From an uncultured Thiotrichales bacterium (GTDB lineage Bacteria; Pseudomonadota; Gammaproteobacteria; CAIRSR01), in the NCBI GenBank assembly GCA_903881315.1, contig CAIRSR010000022.1:1-39872 (forward strand): a stretch of DNA of 39,872 bases. The letters are read 5' to 3'. Of this stretch, positions 27,201 through 34,667 are shown in pieces (the stretch's first letter is position 1; each line of letters starts with the position of its first letter). The notes beneath the pieces are model-generated. The model worked only from the letters and a program-made list of their open reading frames with translations. It had not been told where the DNA came from and ran no database searches. The position numbers and the translations under genes are program-made.

Positions 27201-30200
27201 CGTCCATGAAGGCAGTAGCGGCCCGGAACTCATTGGGTATGTGAGCTTTCAGGAAGGGGTGGAGAGTGACTCAGCGGTTCTTGCCTTGCGCGAGCAACTG
27301 CGGCAGCGCCTCCCCGATTACATGGTGCCCTCGGCGTTGCTGGCCCTCGAGCGGATGCCCTTGACGGCGAACGGCAAGATCGATCTCCGCGCCCTGCCGC
27401 CCCCCGATCGCGACCGGCGTACCCGAGAGACACGCTTCGTTGCGCCCACCACCCCGCTCGAGCAATTGCTTGCCGAGTTGTGGCAAGAGGTGCTTCAGGT
27501 CGAGAACATCGGTTGTCACGATAATTTCTTTGAACTCGGTGGTAATTCCATCAAAGGCGCAATCTTCGCCAACCGTATGCAGGAGCGCATCGGGAGTGTT
27601 TTCTATGTTGTGGCCTTGTTTGAAGCGCCAACGATCGCCGAACTCGTTGCCTACATGCGCATCCACTACCCAGAGGCGGTGCGGCAATATGAAGGGGAAG
27701 GGGCGCTTGCTATCACCCTGCAGCGCCGCTTAGATGAGCAGGACTTGGCAAACTTTAGTGCGGTGATTACGCCCCTTGCCCCGTGTCCACGCTGTACGAG
27801 TGGCCCAAAGAATCGGCGCGCCATCTTTGTGTTGGCACCACCCCGTTCGGGCACGACGCTGTTGCGGGTCTTGCTCGGTGGTCACCCGGAGTTGTTTGCG
27901 CCGCCGGAACTTGAGCTGATGCCGTTCAATACGCTCGGCGAGCGTGCTCGGATCTGTTCGGGACGCGATGCCTTCTGGCTGGAAGGGACGCTTCGGGGCG
28001 TGATGGAACTCTGCGGTGTGAGTGCCGACGAGGCCAAGGCCCTGATGGCGGTGCGGGAGTTGGCGGATGTTACCGTCAAGGATTTCTATGGGGAGCTGCA
28101 GGGGTGGCTTGGCGAGCGCATCCTGGTGGATAAATCGCCCTCCTATGTCCTCGATCGCGCCATCCTTGAGCGTATCGAGGAGACCTTTGATAGGCCGCTC
28201 TATATCCATCTGCACCGCCACCCCTATGGGATGATTAATTCCTTTGAGGAGGCAAAGCTTCACCAGATCTTCTTCCGCTACCCCCACCAGTTTACGAGCC
28301 AGCAATTGGCGGAGCTTATCTGGGTACACAGCCACCAGAACATCCTCGATTTTCTCGCGACCCTCCCCGCTGACCGCCATGCGACGGTGGGCTTTGAGGC
28401 CATCACCGCTGCGCCACGGCAAGAGATGGATCGCTTGTGTGCCTTTATTGGTCTCCCCTTTGATGAGTCGATGCTTGCCCTCTACGAGGCGAAGCAGAAG
28501 AAAAGGCGGATGACGGATGGTCTCCATGCCGAGTCGAAGATGCTCGGGGATGTGAAGTTCCACACCCACCAAGGGATCGATGCGAGCGTCAACGAGCGTT
28601 GGCGTGAGCGTTATCAAAACGACTTCCTGGGGGCGATGAGCTGGCGGATGGCGCAGCAACTCGGCTACCCACCAGCGTCTGTCGAAGCCAAGCCCGCTTC
28701 CGAGACGCCGTCTTTGTCGGCACGAGAGGTTGGCGCAGTGCCCGTTGTCTTGACGGCAATGACGAGAGAGACAAGAGGGCCGGGGGTGGTGCGCGAACTC
28801 TCTCTTGCCCAGCAGCGGCTGTGGTTCTTCGACCAGTTAGAGGGGGCGAGTAGTGCCTACAACATGCCGGTCGCATTGTGGCTTAACGGCGAGTTAAACC
28901 AGGCGGCACTGCTTGCGGCCATTACCGCAATCGGTGAGCGTCATGAGGTGCTGCGCAGCACCTTTTCCAATGTTGGGGGTGAGGCCCGCTGCCACCTGTT
29001 GGCCTTCTTACCACCACCACTGGTGATCGACCTGACCTTGCTTGAACCACGGCGACGCGAAACGGAGGCCGATCGTTGGTTGATCGAGGAGAGTGAGCGC
29101 CCCTTTGATCTCGCCCGTGGGCCACTGTTTCGAGCAACACTGGTTGTCGTTACACCAAGGCGCCATCTGCTCGTACTGAACATGCACCACATTGTTGCGG
29201 ATGGCTGGTCGCTCGGGATTGTGGCGCGTGAGTTGGCTGTGGGCTATCAGGCGCGGTGTTCCGGGAAATCGCCAGACCTACCCGACCTGGTGTTGCAATA
29301 CAGCGACTATGCGCGTTGGCAGCGGCAGTGGTTGGCGGGTGGCGAATTGGCGCGGCAGCTCGACTACTGGCGTCGGCAATTGGCCGAAACCCCGTCATTG
29401 CTAGACCTCCCAACCGACCGTCCCCGCCCCGCGTTGCAGAGCTATCGGGGTGCGACGCTGAACTTTACCCTCCCAGCGGCGCTCCACCGCAGTCTGCGCG
29501 ACTATGCGGATAGCCGGGGGGTTTCGCTCTACATGGTGTTGCTTGCGGCCTTCGGGGTGCTGCTGTATCGCTACTCGGGGCAAACCGTCGTTCCGATTGG
29601 CTCGCCGAGTGCAAACCGCTCTCGCCGTGAGATAGAGGGGATGATCGGCTTTTTCGTCAATACCCTGGTGATGAAGCTCACCATCTCTCCGGACGACTCG
29701 TTTGAAAAGCTCTTGCTCACGGTACGCAACGTGGCGTTGGATGCCTATTCTCATCAGGATGTGTCGTTCGAGCAATTGGTCGAGGTGCTGCAGCCGGAGC
29801 GTAATCTTAGCTATTCGCCCTTGTTCCAGGTCATGCTGACCATGCAGAGCGCTCCGTTGACCTTGCCGCTGTTGGATGGTCTGCAAGTGAGTGCGGCGCA
29901 ACATGAGAATCCGGTTGCTAAGTACGATCTGACCCTGACCTTTGGTGAGGGAGGGGATGACCTGGAGGGCAGCCTTGAGTACAACTCGGATCTGTTTGAC
30001 GAATGGCGGATGAGACAGCTTACGGCCCACCTCACCGAATTGTTGCGCGGTGTGGTAGCAGACCCCTCGCGACCGGTCGCAGCACTCACCTTGCTTGCCG
30101 AGGACGCCCGTCGCCAGTTGTTGGTTGACTGGAACCGTACCGAGCGATCTTGGCCGGGGGCTGCAACCTTGCACCGCCTGATCAGCGACCGAGCACGCGC

Positions 30201-32757
30201 TGTGCCTGACCGCATTGCCTTGTGTTGGGGGAGTGAGTCGCTTCGTTATGGGGAGCTAGAGCAGCGCTCTAACCAGCTTGCCCACTATCTGTTGGCGCAG
30301 GGTTTGGGGCGTGGCGATCGGGTTGCGGTGGCGTTGGAGCGAGGCGGCGACTTGGTGGTGGCGCTCTTGGCGACACTAAAGGCAGGTGGCTGCTATGTCC
30401 CCCTCGACCCGGGCTATCCGGCGGATCGTGTCGCCACTATCCTCCATGACGCGGGGAGCGGCTGGTTGCTTACCAGTAGTCGCCTACAACCCTTTTTGCC
30501 GAGTGCGCGTCACACCCTGCTGCTGGATGGCGCAGAGCAGCCCTGGCACAACGAGTCGGATGCGCTCCCAGAGGTTTGGGTGGACGGGGAGGCGTTGGCC
30601 TATGTGATCTTCACCTCGGGTTCGACCGGACGGCCCAAGGGGGTGATGTTGCCGCATCGGGCGGTCGTTAATTTTGTGCATAGCATGGTTGACGCGCCAG
30701 GCATAACGGCAAACGATACCGTGCTGGCGGTGACGACGATTGCCTTTGACATTGCTGTGTTGGAGCTGTGGGCACCGCTGGTGGTGGGGGCGCGGGTGGT
30801 TATCGGCAGCGAACTTGAGGTACGGGATGGGGGGCGGCTGCTTGAATTGTTAGAGAGTTGGCGGGTCACGCTGCTACAGGCCACCCCCGCTACCTGGCGG
30901 CTGTTGCTGGCCAGTGGTTGGACGGGGACAGAGCGGCTGAAGGCGCTCTGTGGTGGTGAGGCGCTGCCGCGTACGCTTGCGGACGAATTGCGTGGGCGTT
31001 GTGGTCAACTGTGGAATATGTATGGCCCGACCGAGACGGCGGTGTGGTCGACGGTGGCGCACCTAGGCGGGGCTCGCGCTGGGGCAGGGGTGATTGCCCC
31101 GATCGGGCGACCGATCGCGAATACCCGCATCTACCTCCTGGATGGCTATGGTGAGCCCGTGCCGCTCGGGGTGGCGGGTGAGCTCTATATCGGGGGCAGT
31201 GGGGTGGCACTCGGTTATTTGGGGCAGCCGGAACTCACTGCCGAGCGCTTCTTGCCGGATCCCTTTGTGGCCAACGGGCGGATGTATCGCAGCGGTGATT
31301 TGGCGCGTTATCTGGTGGACGGCAGCATTGAGTACCTAGGGCGGGCCGATTCGCAGGTGAAGCTTAGGGGTTTCCGTATCGAGCTTGGCGAGATCGAGCA
31401 TTGTCTACAGCAGCACCCGCAGGTAGGGCAGTGTGCGGTTGCGATCGATGGCAGCGATGAAGGGGCGCGTTTGGTGGCGTTCTGTGTCGTGGCTGGCGGG
31501 GGGTTAGACGGGGCGGGACTGCGGGCGCATCTTGCGCGTAGTCTGCCGGAGTATATGCTGCCGTCGTTGTTTGTGCCCCTCCAGGCGTTGCCGCTGACAC
31601 CAAATGGCAAGGTCGATCGCAAGGCGTTACGGGTGCCGGAGGAACTTCGCAGCACAACGACGCGCCGCCTGGTGGCCCCACGCGATCAAACCGAGCGGCG
31701 GCTCGTCACCATCTGGCAGGATCTGTTGCAGGTAGCGCCGATTGGGATAGAGGACAATTTCTTCGAGTTGGGTGGCCATTCACTGGTTGCGGTGCGCTTG
31801 ATGGCGCGGATTGCCGCCGAGTTCCAGCGCCATTTACCACTGGCGGCGTTGTTTCAGGGCACGACCGTGGCGGCGTTGGCGCACCTGTTACGCGCCGAGA
31901 AGGCGACGGGTGGCTGGGAGACGGTGGTGCCGCTCGCGCCTGACACCAGGCTTGCCCCTTTGTTCTGCGTTGCGGGTGCGGGTGGCAATGTGCTGTATCT
32001 ACAGCCGTTGACCGAGGCGTTGCGGGGTGGGGTGGCGCTGTACGGACTACAACCACCTGGACTGGATGGGGTCTCACCCGTGCTTGCTACGGTGGAGGCG
32101 TTGGCGGAACATTATCTGACCGCCATTCGTACGATCCAACCGCAGGGGCCGTATCGGTTTATTGGACATTCCTTTGGTGGGCTGGTGGTCTTTGAGATGG
32201 CGAGGCGTCTGGTCGTCGCGGGTGAGGCGGTCGAGCGGCTCGTCTTGCTAGACACGGCAGCGCCGCACTGGTTTGCGCCCACCGGTCGTGACTGGAGCAA
32301 TAGCGCCTGGCTTGCCCAGGTGGCGCGGATTGCGAGCCATCAGTATGGGGTGGCGCTCGACCTTGATGAGGAGCAGTTGGCCGCCGAGGGCAGCGAGGAG
32401 GCCGAACTCTGTTTGTTACAACGCCGTTTGATTGATTGTGGGGTGCTACCAGAAGAAGCGGAACTCTCACACCTGCGTGGCTTTATCGAGGTCTATAAGG
32501 CCAATCTGCGTGCGGACTATCAGCCCTTGCCAGAGCCGCAGCCAATCCCGACACTCCTGGTGCGCTCTGCTGATCTACAACCCGGCCAGCTTATGGACGT
32601 GCAGGCCCGCGCAGTGCGTGCCGAGGCCGACTTGGGGTGGGGGCGTTGGCTGAGTGGTGAGCTTGATATTGTCGAGGTGGCGGGCGATCACCTCACGATG
32701 TTGAATCCGCCACAGGTGGGGGAACTGGCCCTGGTCATCAAAGACCGCTTGGCCTAA
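24262..32757 (+). CDS. Two-module non-ribosomal peptide synthetase with an internal sulfotransferase domain
   Basis: A 2831-residue NRPS. Domains in order: TubC_N-like docking domain (1-60); condensation 1 (75-500, HHIVGDG at 215-221); adenylation 1 (530-1050, core motif TSGSTGRPKG from 689); carrier 1 (1065-1130, S1096 in GGNS); sulfotransferase (1185-1472, PAPS loop PPRSGTT at 1193-1199, 3'-phosphate residues R1319 and S1327); condensation 2 (1511-1945, HHIVADG at 1642-1648); adenylation 2 (1960-2460); carrier 2 (S2507); thioesterase (2565-2831, S2637 in GHSFGG, D2664, H2810). Hand alignment gives specificity codes DFWNIGMVHK for A1, the threonine code, and DILQLGMVWK for A2, close to known glycine codes. 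No epimerase, methyltransferase or ketosynthase is seen. The docking and first condensation domains imply an acyl or peptidyl donor from a partner not in this window. Product and export are unknown. Confidence 0.93.
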   Translation: MTMLDEAVLDLVAELEVLDIKLSLEGEALRYSAPKGGIDSALLARMKTHKQGILTLLRERARAAQWLAAPISPQPAGTLLPLTFAQQRFWFLDQMAGGNSPIYNMLPIVMRVDGALDGTLLPGVMDTLVQRHQVLSNRFAIDGDAPYQWPGQKGSVSISHYDFRVLAKHEAELAITTTIREEGERTFDLTRGGPLLRLGVIRTAEQSHILVLTMHHIVGDGWSMGILVAEFSELYRAAQRGVSLTLSPLPIQYGDFAAWERKRLQGVFLQQQIHFWRRELAGAPTLLELPTDRPRPRLQSYNGTTYSFLLDQALTLRVRQACSRFGVTPFMLLLAAFGTLLSRYSGQDDIIIGTPMSVRPHPQCEGLIGLFLNTLPLRVDLTGNPSFSDALQRTRQHALAAYQHGEVPFEDLLQALRIDRALNHTPLFQVLFALQNAPIEPINISGLTITPLETENTKAPFDLVLSMEEIAEGISGRFRYNSDLFDRATIVRLADHFLRLLDGALADTNQAIGLLPLLSKAELDTDYLRRGGGQSFPVTETLVTLFERQAAQHATETALVCETVAWRYEELNARANRIAQRLVRLGVQPGHRVGLCMQRSADLVAALLAILKTGAAYVPLDPTYPPDRLTFMVEDAGLVVVVTDPASIGVVPPTVSCLLDVGAADLSAEPHDNLALALAVESTAYVIYTSGSTGRPKGVGVTHANVVRLFYSTEALYGFDASDVWTLFHSYAFDFSVWELWGALLYGGRLVVVPYWVSRSPDAFFDLLQQQQVTVLNQTPSAFRQLMEIDRRKGVRLTALRWVIFGGEALETKSLEGWCTRYGFEQPQLINMYGITETTVHVTYHRLLAADLARGGSVIGAPLPDLTLDLRDRYGQPVPIGVAGEILVGGAGVAEGYLNRPELTAERFVAASTLGVSGGGEPARGRIYRSGDLARRCADGQLEYLGRIDLQVKIRGFRIELGEIQNQMAAFPGVTHALVTVHEGSSGPELIGYVSFQEGVESDSAVLALREQLRQRLPDYMVPSALLALERMPLTANGKIDLRALPPPDRDRRTRETRFVAPTTPLEQLLAELWQEVLQVENIGCHDNFFELGGNSIKGAIFANRMQERIGSVFYVVALFEAPTIAELVAYMRIHYPEAVRQYEGEGALAITLQRRLDEQDLANFSAVITPLAPCPRCTSGPKNRRAIFVLAPPRSGTTLLRVLLGGHPELFAPPELELMPFNTLGERARICSGRDAFWLEGTLRGVMELCGVSADEAKALMAVRELADVTVKDFYGELQGWLGERILVDKSPSYVLDRAILERIEETFDRPLYIHLHRHPYGMINSFEEAKLHQIFFRYPHQFTSQQLAELIWVHSHQNILDFLATLPADRHATVGFEAITAAPRQEMDRLCAFIGLPFDESMLALYEAKQKKRRMTDGLHAESKMLGDVKFHTHQGIDASVNERWRERYQNDFLGAMSWRMAQQLGYPPASVEAKPASETPSLSAREVGAVPVVLTAMTRETRGPGVVRELSLAQQRLWFFDQLEGASSAYNMPVALWLNGELNQAALLAAITAIGERHEVLRSTFSNVGGEARCHLLAFLPPPLVIDLTLLEPRRRETEADRWLIEESERPFDLARGPLFRATLVVVTPRRHLLVLNMHHIVADGWSLGIVARELAVGYQARCSGKSPDLPDLVLQYSDYARWQRQWLAGGELARQLDYWRRQLAETPSLLDLPTDRPRPALQSYRGATLNFTLPAALHRSLRDYADSRGVSLYMVLLAAFGVLLYRYSGQTVVPIGSPSANRSRREIEGMIGFFVNTLVMKLTISPDDSFEKLLLTVRNVALDAYSHQDVSFEQLVEVLQPERNLSYSPLFQVMLTMQSAPLTLPLLDGLQVSAAQHENPVAKYDLTLTFGEGGDDLEGSLEYNSDLFDEWRMRQLTAHLTELLRGVVADPSRPVAALTLLAEDARRQLLVDWNRTERSWPGAATLHRLISDRARAVPDRIALCWGSESLRYGELEQRSNQLAHYLLAQGLGRGDRVAVALERGGDLVVALLATLKAGGCYVPLDPGYPADRVATILHDAGSGWLLTSSRLQPFLPSARHTLLLDGAEQPWHNESDALPEVWVDGEALAYVIFTSGSTGRPKGVMLPHRAVVNFVHSMVDAPGITANDTVLAVTTIAFDIAVLELWAPLVVGARVVIGSELEVRDGGRLLELLESWRVTLLQATPATWRLLLASGWTGTERLKALCGGEALPRTLADELRGRCGQLWNMYGPTETAVWSTVAHLGGARAGAGVIAPIGRPIANTRIYLLDGYGEPVPLGVAGELYIGGSGVALGYLGQPELTAERFLPDPFVANGRMYRSGDLARYLVDGSIEYLGRADSQVKLRGFRIELGEIEHCLQQHPQVGQCAVAIDGSDEGARLVAFCVVAGGGLDGAGLRAHLARSLPEYMLPSLFVPLQALPLTPNGKVDRKALRVPEELRSTTTRRLVAPRDQTERRLVTIWQDLLQVAPIGIEDNFFELGGHSLVAVRLMARIAAEFQRHLPLAALFQGTTVAALAHLLRAEKATGGWETVVPLAPDTRLAPLFCVAGAGGNVLYLQPLTEALRGGVALYGLQPPGLDGVSPVLATVEALAEHYLTAIRTIQPQGPYRFIGHSFGGLVVFEMARRLVVAGEAVERLVLLDTAAPHWFAPTGRDWSNSAWLAQVARIASHQYGVALDLDEEQLAAEGSEEAELCLLQRRLIDCGVLPEEAELSHLRGFIEVYKANLRADYQPLPEPQPIPTLLVRSADLQPGQLMDVQARAVRAEADLGWGRWLSGELDIVEVAGDHLTMLNPPQVGELALVIKDRLA

Positions 32758-32794
32758 AAAAACCGTCCCCCAGCGGATTGCCGGGGGGCGGTTT
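32756..32794. terminator. Bidirectional terminator between NRPS and TolC-family gene
   Basis: AAACCGTCCCCC (32760-32771) pairs with GGGGGGCGGTTT (32783-32794) with one G-T wobble and an 11-nt loop. An A-run at 32756-32762 becomes a U-run on the minus strand, so it is a strong terminator for the TolC-family gene and a weaker one (TTT only) for the NRPS. Confidence 0.8.
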
Positions 32795-32800
32795 GGTCTC

Positions 32801-32823
32801 CGCCACATGGGGTTCATGTGGCG
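32801..32823. repeat. Second hairpin between the NRPS and TolC-family genes
   Basis: CGCCACATG and CATGTGGCG pair perfectly over 9 bp around a 5-nt loop. It lies between the TolC-family stop codon and the main terminator. It lacks a T-run and may protect the transcript end. Confidence 0.45.
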
Positions 32824-32841
32824 GGTGGTTGGTGGCGGGGG

Positions 32842-34533
32842 TTAATGTTGCTTGGGTATGTTGCTCGGTACCTTTGGTGTGGCGGTGTTAGGCAGCGTCG
32901 TCATGCTTTGCAGGGTGATCTGGTTCTCGCCTTCGGCAGGATTGATCAACGTGCCGGACTGATGACGTGCCTCAATCACGAGCTTGGCCAGTGACGCTTC
33001 GGCTGCGATGCGGTCGGCAGCCGAGTTGACCCAGTAGCGCTCGGTGTCGAATTGGCGGAAGGCGTTATCCAAGGTCTGGCGTTTGTCGGAGACGGCAGCC
33101 TCGACCGACTTTGCATAGGTCATCGCTGACTCGCGTGCTGACTTGGCTGTGGCCGCCGTGGAGGCGATCCGATCGGCGATTCCCTTCAGGTCAACATTCA
33201 GCTTGCGGACGCCGTTGTTTAGGTCGATCTGGGCCTTCATCTTGTTCAGGGTTGCCTGGGTGACACGGCCCCGTGCGGCGGTATTGCCACCCAGTTTCAT
33301 GTTGAACTGCAGGCCCACGGTATAGCCGAGATTTCCGCTGAGATTATCGACTGCGCCGGTGAATCCATCCACGCTGTTCTTACCAAAGGTCGCCATCTGT
33401 TGGTGGAGCGCCATCACCAGGTTCAGCTCTGGCTTCTGGTAGTCTTCCATCCCCTTCAGAAGTTCGTCGGCGGCCAGAACCTGGGTATTGAGCGCCTTGA
33501 TATCGAACCGCTTGCTCATGGCAAGATCGTTCCACGCCTTGACATCGATCCCGTCGATGTCAGAAATGGTTGGGATCTGGTCAGTGGCGTCGCCGATTGC
33601 GGTTGCCTTGGCGAGCGGGATACCGAGTGCGTTGGCAAGATTAGAGCGGCTGGCTTGGAGTGCGGTTTCTGCCGTCTTCAGATCCTTTTGCTTCTCTTGT
33701 AAGAAGGCGTCAAAACGACTTAGATAGGCAGCATTTTGGGCGCGGACACCAGTAGGGTTCGGCTGGTGGTCAATGACCTCGTTAATCCGTTGCGTCCACT
33801 TCGAGATACGCTCAAACGATGCCTTACGCAATTCGTAATTGGCCACCGCAGCGCGGTTGTCCCAATACGCATAGACCGCGCTGGCGAGGATGCTGGAAAG
33901 GGCATAGTTCAGGTGGTCGATGGCGGCGGCGTGTAGCAGTTCCTTCGATTTGTAGTCGCCAATTCCTTGGGCGAGATCACCGCGCCCCCACAGAGGGAAC
34001 CTGGTAATGAACTTTAGCACCCCGTAGGTATACGGGAAATAATTGCTGAAGGTGACGTGCATTCCGCCATTATTGAGCGCCTGGAGGAGGGGGGCGGCGG
34101 CCAGCTTGTCGTGATCGGAATCCTTTTGCGTCTCCGTCAACGTCAGTTCGGTGTAGATTCCGCTGAGAAAGATCTTGGTTAAGGAGACCGTGAGGTCGTC
34201 CTGGCGGTAGTTGTCTGGCAAGAACGAGGTAACGGGGCTGCCGCCGGTGAGTGAGGCAAGCGCCACCCTTTCGATCTCTGCTGGATAATCGAAGCCGCCC
34301 AACTGGTTGGCCATGATCGAGGCGGAGAGCTTCGGGTCGAAGAACTGGTAGGCAATATCCTTGTCGGCACCCTTCAACTTGACGTTGATGCCTTCGGTCA
34401 TGATCTGGGGTGAATTCTTAAGGGCTAGGCCGGTAGCCTCCTGGAGGGTCAGGGCGTGGAGGTCTACGCTAAACAGTGCCGACACGGCGAGTGCCAAAGC
34501 GAGGGGCTTCATTGTAAAGCTGGGAGCGTTCAT
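32842..34533 (-). CDS. TolC-family outer-membrane efflux-type protein
   Basis: A 563-residue exported protein with a signal peptide (LALALAVSALFSVDLHA) followed by LTLQEATGLALKNSPQI, the opening of the outer-membrane efflux protein fold. Two long helical regions (about 235-330 and 420-540) with coiled-coil character flank beta segments, as expected for a trimeric TolC-type channel-tunnel. It is somewhat longer than a typical TolC. No adaptor or inner-membrane pump gene is adjacent, so its partner system is unknown. It is convergent with the NRPS gene, so a role in exporting its product is possible but unsupported. A second in-frame ATG at 34512 could be the true start; neither start has a good ribosome site. 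Confidence 0.8.
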   Translation of the reverse strand: MNAPSFTMKPLALALAVSALFSVDLHALTLQEATGLALKNSPQIMTEGINVKLKGADKDIAYQFFDPKLSASIMANQLGGFDYPAEIERVALASLTGGSPVTSFLPDNYRQDDLTVSLTKIFLSGIYTELTLTETQKDSDHDKLAAAPLLQALNNGGMHVTFSNYFPYTYGVLKFITRFPLWGRGDLAQGIGDYKSKELLHAAAIDHLNYALSSILASAVYAYWDNRAAVANYELRKASFERISKWTQRINEVIDHQPNPTGVRAQNAAYLSRFDAFLQEKQKDLKTAETALQASRSNLANALGIPLAKATAIGDATDQIPTISDIDGIDVKAWNDLAMSKRFDIKALNTQVLAADELLKGMEDYQKPELNLVMALHQQMATFGKNSVDGFTGAVDNLSGNLGYTVGLQFNMKLGGNTAARGRVTQATLNKMKAQIDLNNGVRKLNVDLKGIADRIASTAATAKSARESAMTYAKSVEAAVSDKRQTLDNAFRQFDTERYWVNSAADRIAAEASLAKLVIEARHQSGTLINPAEGENQITLQSMTTLPNTATPKVPSNIPKQH

Positions 34534-34567
34534 AGGTAGAAGCTTTTTCCGTTTGAGAGGTGGTGAA

Positions 34568-34638
34568 ACCCGTACGCCGCGAATTCAACGGGGCTTTGCA
34601 ACGCATATTCCTGGCGTTTTAGTCGGCGTCGTACGGGT
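34568..34638. repeat. Long-range inverted repeat upstream of the TolC-family gene
   Basis: ACCCGTAC (34568-34575) pairs perfectly with GTACGGGT (34631-34638). Pairing continues inward through GCCG/CGGC with a small bulge and encloses about 48 nt. It fills most of the 134-nt gap between two minus-strand genes. It could be a large transcript-end structure for the 757-residue protein gene or a small mobile repeat; no T-run is present. Confidence 0.4.
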
Positions 34639-34667
34639 GAATCAATGTCGGGGTGCCTTATGCTCGG

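Noticed and set aside
27730-28659. 309-codon minus-strand frame inside the NRPS
   Set aside because: It is antisense to the sulfotransferase region, whose motifs are intact on the plus strand; no ribosome site or domain on the minus strand.
29401-30174. 257-codon minus-strand frame inside the NRPS
   Set aside because: Antisense to condensation domain 2, with no recognisable domain; long antisense frames are expected at this GC content.
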